Below are positions 1 to 7,850 of a stretch of DNA of 10,154 bases, piece by piece. Origin of the DNA: an uncultured Marinilabiliaceae bacterium (GTDB taxonomy: Bacteria; Bacteroidota; Bacteroidia; Bacteroidales; Marinilabiliaceae); NCBI GenBank assembly GCA_905235955.1, contig CAJONN010000056.1, positions 1 through 10,154 on the forward strand, read 5' to 3'. The translations under genes and the position numbers were made by a program. The notes under the pieces were generated by a model that was not told where the DNA came from, did not search any database, and saw only the letters and a program-made list of their open reading frames with translations. Each line of letters opens with the position of its first letter. Position 1 is the first letter of the stretch.

Positions 1-13
1 GCGAAGCGAGTTT

Positions 14-64
14 AAAATCGTTTAGCGTAGCGCAGATAATTTTTAGCGGAGTGGCAACAGCGAC
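14..64 (+). repeat. Diverged intergenic repeat, left outer copy
   Basis: The reverse complement of this stretch aligns with gaps to 10094-10152 at the other end of the window. Shared blocks include GTCGC, TTG followed by CAC, an AAATTATC core, a GCG-rich patch and ACGATTTT. Short GCGTAGCG / GCGAAGCG units recur here (1-8, 25-32) and at 113-139. This resembles the dispersed GCGTAGCGAAG-type intergenic DNA common in Bacteroidales genomes; that comparison is from memory, not from a search. The element may extend past position 1. No coding role is supported. Confidence 0.45.
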
Positions 65-169
65 GAGTTCTTTTTGTTACTTTTTCTGTCGGCACAGACT
101 CGAAGATGATTGAGCGTAGCGAAACGAAGTTCGGCGTAGCCAAATAAAAAGTAAAATTAATGGGAAGGT

Positions 170-219
170 CGTATTTGTGGATTTGTTTGTAGTACATTTT
201 TACTTGCGAAACTTAAGTA
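170..219 (+). repeat. 50-nt inverted repeat, left copy
   Basis: This 50-nt stretch matches the reverse complement of 9880-9929 at 41 of 50 positions without a gap, counted by eye. The first 12 bases, CGTATTTGTGGA, are identical. The final 19 bases, TACTTGCGAAACTTAAGTA (201-219), are a motif seen twice more in the right flank. The copy ends about a dozen bases before the operon terminator, so the pair brackets the five-gene operon. Function is unknown; it could be a dispersed genomic repeat. Confidence 0.65.
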
Positions 220-227
220 AAAACATC

Positions 228-259
228 AAAAAAGGCACCACCAAAATAGTAGTGCCTTT
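228..259 (-). terminator. Rho-independent terminator of the PUL operon
   Basis: Read on the minus strand, AAAGGCACTACT and GGTGGTGCCTTT form a 12-bp stem (10 Watson-Crick and 2 G-U pairs) closed by a 5-nt ATTTT loop and followed by further T residues. It starts 25 nt after the stop codon of the DUF3823 gene, the last gene of the operon. On the plus strand the hairpin lacks a good T tract, so it mainly serves the minus strand. Confidence 0.9.
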
Positions 260-284
260 AATGTTCAAAAAAAACTTATTACCC

Positions 285-1112
285 TTATTCAGGAATGATA
301 ACTTCCATTGGTTTGCTATAGTTCCAACGGCGTGTGCCCGATGCACGTGGCGTCTCGTAATTGATACGAGCTGCAGCACGCACAAACACATGCCTACCTG
401 CCGGAATAGCTACACCTTTGGTCGATTTGATGGTAATTGTTTCGCCCAAAAGCTCATCAAACGAGTTACCTTCATACTCTATGCTTGATGACCATCGTTC
501 GTCGCGAGCACGGAACCCCACTGTAGATGAATAACTTACAAAGAGTTGAATATCAGTTATGTTAGCAAAACTTTCGTCATAACCACCCATAGGCTCTATG
601 GCTTTGCGAAAATCTTCGCGCGAGATGCCTCGTGTTACTCTCACCTTAGCTGTGATGCGACCCGAAGAGACTGTAGGATACTCTACAAACTCAACGTTGA
701 GGAATGGTGTAACTTCAAACACGCACTCTGTAGAGCCACTCACCTCTATGTCTTTTGAATTGTCAGAGATGGGCACACCATCTGCAGTTTCGCGCACAAT
801 GGGCACAAATGGTCCGTCGACGCGCACATTGTAGAGTCCTTTGAAGACTTTGGTATTGCGATATTCGCCATTGGGCATACAATAGAAATCGGGGTTATGA
901 TCGATATTTTCGCTATTGTAGTCGAGTTGCAACATACGCACTCTGATACCTTCGCTGCCTTGGTCAGTTTGAATTGAGTCGCCTGTAATGGCATCGACTA
1001 CGGCACCATGTATTGTTTCCTCTGGTTCATCGTAGTTGTCGAGCTCAAAGAGAGCACACGACGACATGGCAAACGACCCTACGAGAGCAAGAGCTAATGA
1101 ATATTTTTTCAT
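285..1112 (-). CDS. DUF3823 family lipoprotein, probable surface accessory of the PUL
   Basis: Predicted 275-residue outer-membrane lipoprotein. The N-terminus is a short signal with a lipobox ending at Cys19, followed by ALFELDNYDEPEE, an acidic post-cysteine stretch that favours surface display. DNYDEP is the hallmark opening of DUF3823 proteins. A first beta domain covers about residues 32-135 and includes the family-like segment from P80 to I105 with 'NGEYRNTKVFKGLY' and 'GPFVPI'. A second beta-rich domain covers about 138-275. DUF3823 proteins commonly sit next to SusCD pairs; the biochemical role is not established, and glycan binding is inference. It is the last gene, 37 nt after the SusD stop and directly before the terminator. 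An in-frame ATG at 1172 exists, but that start would overlap susD and place about 20 residues before the signal peptide. The start at 1112 (or 1118, giving MIMKKY) is therefore preferred. Confidence 0.88.
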   Translation of the reverse strand: MKKYSLALALVGSFAMSSCALFELDNYDEPEETIHGAVVDAITGDSIQTDQGSEGIRVRMLQLDYNSENIDHNPDFYCMPNGEYRNTKVFKGLYNVRVDGPFVPIVRETADGVPISDNSKDIEVSGSTECVFEVTPFLNVEFVEYPTVSSGRITAKVRVTRGISREDFRKAIEPMGGYDESFANITDIQLFVSYSSTVGFRARDERWSSSIEYEGNSFDELLGETITIKSTKGVAIPAGRHVFVRAAARINYETPRASGTRRWNYSKPMEVIIPE

Positions 1113-1149
1113 AATCATAATATTTTTCAGTATTAATTTTTGTATTACA

Positions 1150-3222
1150 CTATCTGTTTGGTTGCTGGTCAATATAGCTACTCTTGACTACTTCATTGCC
1201 GGGTATTGCCCAATAATAGTCGAGAGCCGAATAGCTAAAGACTTTTTGGCTAATAAATTGGAAATGAATGTCGAAGAACCATTTTTTAGCCTGTGTTGAG
1301 TAGAACGGATAGATGCCACTGAAGCAATATTTCTCGTTGTTGCTATAAGTGTTTTTGTTTCTGTTTTCGCCCCAGAAGCCATCTCTGCCTTCATAGTGCT
1401 GCACACGCCAACGACGCAAGTCCCACTTTGTTTTGTGCTCAAAGGCCAGCTCCTTACGACGTTCGCGACGCACTATATCTCTGCCTTCTACGTTGTTAGA
1501 GAGTGTAACAGTAAGCTCTGGTGCACCTGCACGATGACGTATTTTGTTTATGGCTTCGGTAGCTTGAGCCATGAGGTCGTCGCCATCGGGCGAAGCTACG
1601 CCAGAGAGCGAGAGTTCAACTGCCGACTCGGCGAGATTGAGCAGCACCTCAGCATAGCGCATTAAGATGAAGTTTTGATATGACTTGCCTTCACCAATCT
1701 CTTGCGAGAGGTCGTAGCTCATATATTTGCGCGTCATAAGACCTGTGAGGCACGACTCTGCATTGTCGTAGAACGGACCGTTGGCACCCGAAGCTGTCAT
1801 GGTAAGTTCTTTGCCGTCTTCATCGGTACCAAGCGAAACTATTTCTTGGCTACTCTCTTGACGTGGGCTCAGGTAGAGTGTTTTAGGCTTTTTGGTGTAA
1901 GCTTCGAGTTGTTGATAAGTTTCGTCTTTGGTTTCGTAGCCATAATTTTTAAATAGTGGTTCGATAGGTGTAGCGCCAACGTATGTACCTGTGCGCACCT
2001 CCTGATTGCGGTCGCGATAGAAGTCGCCCGGATAGATAACCCAAGCACGCAAGCGAGGCTCAACATTTGCGTAGAAGTCCATTGGGTCATCGAAGAGCAA
2101 GTAGTTGCCGTTGTCATTGCTTGTGCCATCGGTAACACGAATAGAGCCATCGTCATAGCGGTCGAAGCCATCGAAGAGTTGGCAGAAGTCAGCTGTAGGA
2201 CACATGCCGCATGAGAGCGGACTATGATATACAAATGGTGCGTTGAAAGCTTCAAGACTGTGAGCAGTTGTTGGCGAAAGATATTCTTTCACATCGATAT
2301 TCTCTGGGCTGCTATTATCAAAAAACATTTCTACCAAGTTTTCATACTGAGCTTGAGCATCGTTTTCAGCAAATTTCTTGGTATAGAGTTCGTATTTATT
2401 GCTTTTGACAACTTCTTTGGCAGCTTTGTATGCCTCTGTAAAATACTTCTTAGATGCAGCTTCCCAACTATCAGGAGCAAAGCCCATTACGCGCACACCT
2501 GTTTTCTGACCAATGCCTGTAAGGTTGCCATTGACTGTTTGATTGTATTTAGCCACCGAACCTGCATAGAGCATTGCTTCTGACTTCCAAGCCAAAGCTT
2601 TGTATTTGTTGGCATATCCAACTTTAGGACTTATTGGCAAGAGATGTTCAATAGCGGCATCGAAGTCGGCAAGTACCTGATCCCATGTCTCTTCTTCTGA
2701 GGCACGTGGCACTTCAAGCTCGCTTACTTCTGCCGGATATTGAACAACTTTAGTTACCAAAGGTACGCCACCAAAGCGTTTGGCCATAGCCGTAAACACC
2801 ATAGCGCGTATGTAGTATGCTTCGCCAATGTAGTGATTATAAATATCTTCAGGATAATTACCACTATATTGTGGCAATGTTTCGAGCAAATAATTTATCT
2901 CGCGCAGTTGCTCAAAAGCCATTCCCCAATAAGGCGTATCTTCGCCAACAAAAGCGCGGCAAATATCGTCGCGGTCGAGGCATTCGCCTGTACCTTCAAC
3001 GCCAATACTTACGAGCCAACTGTTGTAAGTGTAGCCCCATTTGCCATTATATTTGAAGTCTTCGTAGGGCATGCGGCTATAGAGGCGCGCCATATATATG
3101 TCGATGCCAGACTGATCTGAAAGTAGTTGTTCAGAAGTTACTATGTTGTTTGACGGCACATCCAAATCAGCACACGATGCTAATGCGAACGATGCGACTA
3201 TCAACGAAAAAATCTTTTTCAT
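1150..3222 (-). CDS. SusD/RagB-family outer-membrane glycan-binding lipoprotein
   Basis: Predicted 690-residue SusD-like protein that caps the SusC transporter and delivers oligosaccharides. The signal peptide ends in the lipobox LASC with Cys17. The SusD N-terminal TPR-type helices are visible in 'GEAYYIRAMVFTAMAKRFGG' (133-152), the segment RASEEETWDQVLADFDAAIE (173-192) and the helix at 205-224. The C-terminal SusD/RagB portion includes 'RYAEVLLNLAESAVEL' (522-537), 'INKIRHRAGAP' (558-568), 'RRERRKELAFEHKTKWDLRR' (585-604) and the usual ending YYWAIPGNEV (669-678). It is somewhat longer than many SusD proteins; the extra length appears to lie in loops such as about 440-490 and 608-650. It begins 20 nt after the susC stop, the normal pairing. 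Alpha-mannan oligosaccharide specificity is inferred only from the neighbouring GH76 gene. Confidence 0.96.
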   Translation of the reverse strand: MKKIFSLIVASFALASCADLDVPSNNIVTSEQLLSDQSGIDIYMARLYSRMPYEDFKYNGKWGYTYNSWLVSIGVEGTGECLDRDDICRAFVGEDTPYWGMAFEQLREINYLLETLPQYSGNYPEDIYNHYIGEAYYIRAMVFTAMAKRFGGVPLVTKVVQYPAEVSELEVPRASEEETWDQVLADFDAAIEHLLPISPKVGYANKYKALAWKSEAMLYAGSVAKYNQTVNGNLTGIGQKTGVRVMGFAPDSWEAASKKYFTEAYKAAKEVVKSNKYELYTKKFAENDAQAQYENLVEMFFDNSSPENIDVKEYLSPTTAHSLEAFNAPFVYHSPLSCGMCPTADFCQLFDGFDRYDDGSIRVTDGTSNDNGNYLLFDDPMDFYANVEPRLRAWVIYPGDFYRDRNQEVRTGTYVGATPIEPLFKNYGYETKDETYQQLEAYTKKPKTLYLSPRQESSQEIVSLGTDEDGKELTMTASGANGPFYDNAESCLTGLMTRKYMSYDLSQEIGEGKSYQNFILMRYAEVLLNLAESAVELSLSGVASPDGDDLMAQATEAINKIRHRAGAPELTVTLSNNVEGRDIVRRERRKELAFEHKTKWDLRRWRVQHYEGRDGFWGENRNKNTYSNNEKYCFSGIYPFYSTQAKKWFFDIHFQFISQKVFSYSALDYYWAIPGNEVVKSSYIDQQPNR

Positions 3223-3242
3223 ATTATCAATATATTATATTG

Positions 3243-6200
3243 TTAGAAAGAGAGTTGCAGACCAAAAGTAAATGTGCGATTGAGCGGATAGAGTCGACCA
3301 AGGTCATCGCTTGGGTGCTCAGGGTCAACAAACTTAACGTTGGTGATGGTGAGCAAGTTGTAGGCGTTGGCATATACACGTGCCTTAACATTGGGTAATA
3401 GTTCCCATTTGGGTATGGTGTAGCCAAGTTCTATCTGCTTGAGGCGCAAATAGGCAGTGCTTACGCGGTTGAAATCTGAGTTAGCAAACGGATAACGACC
3501 GGTGTAAGCGTAGTAGCCACTCTCCCACTCTGTGTTGGGGTCGTAAGGGTCAGCGTTGGGATCAACCGGATGCCAACGATCCCAATATTGCTCAAGTGCA
3601 CCACCACCGTTGCTACCCCAAATGCGATAGAGCGGCTCTTCGTATGACATTGAGCCGAGTGCCGAACCTTGCCACAACATACTAAAGTCTACATTGCGCC
3701 AAGTGCAATCGAAGCCAAGGCTATAGTTCATCCACGGCGTTTGGTCGTAGGCAAATGGGTGCTCATCGAGGTAGTTGATTTCGCCATCGCCATTCCAGTC
3801 TTCATATTTGTAGTCACCGGGCAACACATCGCGGTCGTGGTAGAGTGTTTCGTTCCAAATCTCATCCCAATTGTTGTATCGTCCATTGCCTTCATAGCCA
3901 AACTGAATACCTTGCAAGCGGTTGTTGAGGTTGTCGTGGCGCCATTCGTCGTAGGCGTTGGCATACGGACCATTTTGCACGGCTGTGAGGAACTTTTCGC
4001 GTGTGATGGTTGCAATGGCTTTCACATTGTAAGCAAAATCTTTGCCAATAGTGTTGTGATGACGTAGCTCAACTTCAAGACCAAAGTTGCGACTGCTGTT
4101 GGCATTTTCAAGCGGAGCTGTAGCACCCACTACTGTAGGGAACTCTGCTATACTGCGCTCATAGAGTCCTGTTTTTTTGCGGTTGAAATAGTCGACCGAA
4201 GCACCAATCAGACCATTCCATACATCAATGTCGATACCAACATTAAATGTTTTTGCCTTGAACCACGAAATCTCTTCATTTGGAATAGCCAAAGGCTTAG
4301 CTGCATATATAAAAGCGCCATCGATAACGTAGCCCGGAGCGTAGCCGTTGTAGTAGCCACGGTCGGCCGACGGACCTTCGTCAGGATATTTGTAGCCAGT
4401 GAGCCATTCGTAGCCTGCGCCCGAGTCGTCGCCCATCTCACCATAGCTGGCTCTGACTTTTACTTGGTCGAAGAAATTGACTCTTGAATTTTTGAACCAA
4501 GACTCTTCAGAAACATTCCAACCAGCTGAAACTGATGGGAAGAAGCCCCAACGATGTCCGCTGGCAAACTTCGAACTACCATCGTAGCGGAACTGACCCT
4601 CAACCATATATCGCTCAGCATATTTGTAGCTCAAACGACCAATATATGCATTGTAGTTCACTTCGTAAACGCCACCCGGACTGCTTTCGCCTATTTGTCC
4701 TTCAGCAACACCATTGAAGAGGTATGGCGAAGCAAAAGCCAAGTCGCGTTGTGCACTAAAGTTGTCGCCCTCTTTGCGTTGCGACTCTGCACCAATCACA
4801 ACTGTAACATTGTGCTCATAGATTTTGCGATCATAATTGAGTGTAAACTGACGCAAACGTTGCTTATTATCATAGTGTTCGCGGCGCAAACGACTTGGCG
4901 AACTCTCACCATAAACCTTTTGAATATAAGTGTTGTTTTCAGCGTCGTAGGCGTAGAGATAATACTCTTTGCGGAAGATGCTATTATTGTTGCGATGATA
5001 GTCGTAGCTAAGCATCAGCTTGGCAGTGAGTCCTGCCAGAGGCTCATAGAGTTTACCAAAATCATATTCAAAAGTAGCCGAAGTTAGAAACTGAGTCTTC
5101 TTATAGTTTCGATAACCTGAAACATCAGAGGTCATTTTAGCCACTGTATTTTCTTCAAGGTCGAGTCCTTCGTAGTTGAGCATTGTGTTGGCATCGTCAG
5201 CGTATGCTGGGAAGAGCACGCCTTGACGCCAATAGTTGCGGATGATGTCAGTAGAGGTGCTATACGGGTTTTTCTGTTCGTCGGTCATAGCGCTAATGTT
5301 GACCGAAACATTCATACCCGTAAATGCCTCAACTGTAGTGTTCGACGTAAGGTTGTATTTTCTGTAGTTGAGGTCGCCCGACTTGAAGAAGCCCTCTTGA
5401 TAGAGGTATCCGCCACTGAGAAAATATTGCACCGTTTCGTTGCCGCCCGATATTGTGATGTTGTGGTTGGTTTCGGGGCTTGTTTTGGCAAAAATAAGGT
5501 CGTTCCAATTAGTTTCTCGACGAGTACCATTGCGAAATTTTTCATATTCCTCTTCAGAGTATACAGCCGAACCGCCATTCACATTGTTTTTTGCCTGTTC
5601 GTTGTAGAGGTCCATAGTTTTATAGGCATCGAGCAATGCGGGCATGCTCATAGGCTTCTGAATGGTGTACGAACCATGATATTGCACTTTGGTTTCGCCA
5701 GCCTCACCTCTTTTGGTAGTAACAAGGATAACGCCGTTGGCCGAACGCAAACCATAGATGGCTGCCGATGCGTCTTTGAGCACCGAGATATCTTTGATAT
5801 CATTGGCATTCATGCGTTGGAAGTCGGCCATGTCGCGAGGCACGCCATCGATAACTACAAGCGGAGTGCCCATACCACGAATATCAAATGCGTTGTTGAA
5901 CGCACCCGGCTCGGCACTCTTTTGCCATACACGCACACCAGCCAAACGACCAGTAAGCATATTTTGTGGGTTGGCATTTTTGGTACGCACCATTTCATCG
6001 CCCTTCACAGCTGAGATGGCGCCTGTGAGCGAACCTCGTTTTTGTGTGCCATAGCCCACAACCACAATGTCCATAAGTTCGCTCATATCATATTCCATGC
6101 TTACATCAACCACCGATCGACCATCAACTGATACAGTTTGCGTCTTCATACCAATAAAGTTGATAGTAATAGTTCCATCGGCAGGTGCGTTGATGGTATA

Positions 6201-6377
6201 GTTACCATTAGAGTCTGTAATGGTTATATTTTTAGTGCCATCAACAGATATGTAGGCACCTACAATAGGCTCGCCAAAGTCGTCGACAACCGTTCCTTTT
6301 ACCTCAGTTTCTTGCGCTATAGCACTTACAGAGAGCATAGCAAACAAGGTCAGAAGGTATAGTTTTATTTTATTCAT
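3243..6377 (-). CDS. SusC/RagA-family TonB-dependent outer-membrane transporter
   Basis: Predicted 1044-residue outer-membrane beta-barrel importer driven by TonB. The Sec signal peptide is cleaved after AIA at about residue 21. A CarboxypepD_reg-like beta domain follows (about 25-100), then the TonB box region DIVVVGYGTQKR (103-114), the plug domain (about 110-225) and the barrel to the C-terminus. The SusC signature 'SVLKDASAAIYGLRSANGVI' is at 198-217, and the protein ends in an aromatic beta-signal (FGLQLSF). No STN domain is present, which argues against direct ECF-sigma/anti-sigma signalling. An EF-hand-like loop, DWNGDGEINYLD, lies at 860-871, a feature seen in many SusC proteins that probably binds calcium in an extracellular loop. 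It lies 21 nt after the GH76 stop and 20 nt before susD. The imported substrate is probably mannan-derived oligosaccharide, judging by context. Confidence 0.97.
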   Translation of the reverse strand: MNKIKLYLLTLFAMLSVSAIAQETEVKGTVVDDFGEPIVGAYISVDGTKNITITDSNGNYTINAPADGTITINFIGMKTQTVSVDGRSVVDVSMEYDMSELMDIVVVGYGTQKRGSLTGAISAVKGDEMVRTKNANPQNMLTGRLAGVRVWQKSAEPGAFNNAFDIRGMGTPLVVIDGVPRDMADFQRMNANDIKDISVLKDASAAIYGLRSANGVILVTTKRGEAGETKVQYHGSYTIQKPMSMPALLDAYKTMDLYNEQAKNNVNGGSAVYSEEEYEKFRNGTRRETNWNDLIFAKTSPETNHNITISGGNETVQYFLSGGYLYQEGFFKSGDLNYRKYNLTSNTTVEAFTGMNVSVNISAMTDEQKNPYSTSTDIIRNYWRQGVLFPAYADDANTMLNYEGLDLEENTVAKMTSDVSGYRNYKKTQFLTSATFEYDFGKLYEPLAGLTAKLMLSYDYHRNNNSIFRKEYYLYAYDAENNTYIQKVYGESSPSRLRREHYDNKQRLRQFTLNYDRKIYEHNVTVVIGAESQRKEGDNFSAQRDLAFASPYLFNGVAEGQIGESSPGGVYEVNYNAYIGRLSYKYAERYMVEGQFRYDGSSKFASGHRWGFFPSVSAGWNVSEESWFKNSRVNFFDQVKVRASYGEMGDDSGAGYEWLTGYKYPDEGPSADRGYYNGYAPGYVIDGAFIYAAKPLAIPNEEISWFKAKTFNVGIDIDVWNGLIGASVDYFNRKKTGLYERSIAEFPTVVGATAPLENANSSRNFGLEVELRHHNTIGKDFAYNVKAIATITREKFLTAVQNGPYANAYDEWRHDNLNNRLQGIQFGYEGNGRYNNWDEIWNETLYHDRDVLPGDYKYEDWNGDGEINYLDEHPFAYDQTPWMNYSLGFDCTWRNVDFSMLWQGSALGSMSYEEPLYRIWGSNGGGALEQYWDRWHPVDPNADPYDPNTEWESGYYAYTGRYPFANSDFNRVSTAYLRLKQIELGYTIPKWELLPNVKARVYANAYNLLTITNVKFVDPEHPSDDLGRLYPLNRTFTFGLQLSF

Positions 6378-6398
6378 AGGTTAAATTCTTTTGTGGAA

Positions 6399-7835
6399 TT
6401 AATTTTTGTTTAGTTCATAGCTCGAGAGCTGGGCATATTCTGATATATAGCCAAATGTGAACAGTGCCTCAACATTGTTTTGGTCAGGTTGTTTTGCCCA
6501 CCCTACCAAAAGATTGACTGGCAAGAGGTTGCCCTGCTTGACTGTCCAACCATTGTCAAGGTTTTGTTGGAATGTTGCTATTTGTGCCGATGCAGCACTA
6601 TATTGGTTATATGTTTTTATGTAGCCCGTAAGTAACACATCGTTGAACCAAGGGCTAAAGCCCTCTATCGGATAGCTGTAATAGCCATCTTTAGCTTCGC
6701 CCAAATGGGCAAAATAGCTAAATGTAGCCGATGTCAGTTGCTGAATATCTGTCAAATACTCAGCATTACCTGTAACCCGATATAGCTCAGCTCCACCCGA
6801 AAGCATTGTACCGCTATTGTAGGTGTAGGAACTGCCAGCCTGATTGGTTACGGGGTTGCCTTGGCGATATTCTATGCCATCTACATTTTCGGTCTGATAC
6901 GGATGAGAAACTTCCATTAGGTCGCTATATACGCCATCATCTTTGAGCAAATAACGCTTTTGCCAATTGTATATTTTCTCAGCAAAAGCAAGATAATATT
7001 CGGCTTTGCTCTTCTCTACTTCAACACGTTGGCGGTTGGGCTGTATGGTGCGATATTTGATAACATCGGGTTGCCCCTTGTATATCTCATGCAGCCATAC
7101 GAGTGGTGCTATTATTGGAGCATTGCTGCAGGCATGTTTAGTGTCGTAACCCGGCCCCCATGTAATGCCACCAAACTCGTTGCCTTCAGCGTCAACATCG
7201 CAGTCCCAGCCATCGAGCACATAGTCTGTAAGATATTCGGCTTTGCTCAAATAGCTGCTATTGCTAGTAAGCTGATATGAGTGTACAAGTTCGTGAATGA
7301 GCCACTCTTGGTCGTCGTAGACGTTGCCTATGCCACCAACGTTTACATTGCCTTTCGATTCGCTTCTGTCAACACCATATACAGTCCACTCTTTGGTTTG
7401 CGTATATGACCGATGAGTGAATGTGCCGGCATAATATTCCAAGCCATCGTATAGCCAAGCAAGTTGACTAACATATTTCTGATAATACTGCTCATAAAGT
7501 TCTGGTTTAGAGCTACGTATATCGGTCAGTGCTTGCAATATGGCATTGGTAGCCTCTATGCTACTGGTATACATCCATACACTACCAACTTCGTTGTCTT
7601 TATTGGCATTGGTCAGCGGATTGTAATAGCGCAATAGCTTTGTAGTTCCGCCAGTGAAGTAATGCTCAATAGCTGCTTCCATCATAGATACCGCCCTCAC
7701 AAGATTCTCTTCGGCTACAGACTCTGTGGTATTTTCTTGTGCTGAAGAATCTTCTGACGAGTCGCTACTACAACTTGTAAAGCATAATGTGCCTATAGTT
7801 GCGGCCCAAAATGATAACAATATTTTTTTTGTCAT
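6399..7835 (-). CDS. GH76-family lipoprotein, predicted endo-alpha-1,6-mannanase
   Basis: Predicted 478-residue surface lipoprotein of glycoside hydrolase family 76, whose characterised members hydrolyse alpha-1,6-mannan backbones with retention. The signal peptide ends at FTSC (Cys22), followed by SSDSSEDSS, a Ser/Asp/Glu linker compatible with surface export. The (alpha/alpha)-barrel runs from about 42 to 470. The tandem catalytic aspartates appear as 'VYDDQEW' with Asp174 and Asp175. Other GH76-like segments are SVWMYTSSIEATNAILQAL (85-103), 'GGITWGPGYDTKHACSNAP' (222-240) and 'YTYNSGTMLSGGAELYRVTG' (337-356). In many relatives the GGITW segment reads GGIWW; the Trp-to-Thr change could affect subsite shape. 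It is the second gene, 15 nt after the preceding stop and 21 nt before susC. Some GH76 proteins act on non-fungal mannosides, and transglycosylase activity is known in the family, so the exact substrate is open. Confidence 0.93.
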   Translation of the reverse strand: MTKKILLSFWAATIGTLCFTSCSSDSSEDSSAQENTTESVAEENLVRAVSMMEAAIEHYFTGGTTKLLRYYNPLTNANKDNEVGSVWMYTSSIEATNAILQALTDIRSSKPELYEQYYQKYVSQLAWLYDGLEYYAGTFTHRSYTQTKEWTVYGVDRSESKGNVNVGGIGNVYDDQEWLIHELVHSYQLTSNSSYLSKAEYLTDYVLDGWDCDVDAEGNEFGGITWGPGYDTKHACSNAPIIAPLVWLHEIYKGQPDVIKYRTIQPNRQRVEVEKSKAEYYLAFAEKIYNWQKRYLLKDDGVYSDLMEVSHPYQTENVDGIEYRQGNPVTNQAGSSYTYNSGTMLSGGAELYRVTGNAEYLTDIQQLTSATFSYFAHLGEAKDGYYSYPIEGFSPWFNDVLLTGYIKTYNQYSAASAQIATFQQNLDNGWTVKQGNLLPVNLLVGWAKQPDQNNVEALFTFGYISEYAQLSSYELNKN

Positions 7836-7850
7836 AAAAAGAAAAAATTG

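Noticed and set aside
12..197. 61-residue minus-strand open frame in the left flank
   Set aside because: It lies past the operon terminator and is made almost entirely of the repeat DNA (basic, Arg/Lys/Cys-rich translation with no domain). Such frames arise often from this kind of intergenic repeat.
1113..1172. Longer N-terminus for the DUF3823 protein
   Set aside because: It would overlap the end of susD and put about 20 polar residues before a normal lipoprotein signal peptide; starting at 1112 or 1118 is far more likely.
3228..3242. Perfect 15-nt palindrome CAATATAATATATTG between susC and susD
   Set aside because: It is entirely A/T apart from the ends and its one-base centre cannot form a stable hairpin. 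Without conservation data it is probably chance in an A/T-rich spacer.
4554..5087. 177-residue plus-strand open frame
   Set aside because: Antisense shadow of the SusC barrel; hydrophobic-looking translation is an effect of reading the opposite strand.
5223..6014. 263-residue plus-strand open frame
   Set aside because: It is fully antisense to the conserved plug and early barrel of SusC, whose protein signatures are unambiguous; the antisense product has no recognisable features.
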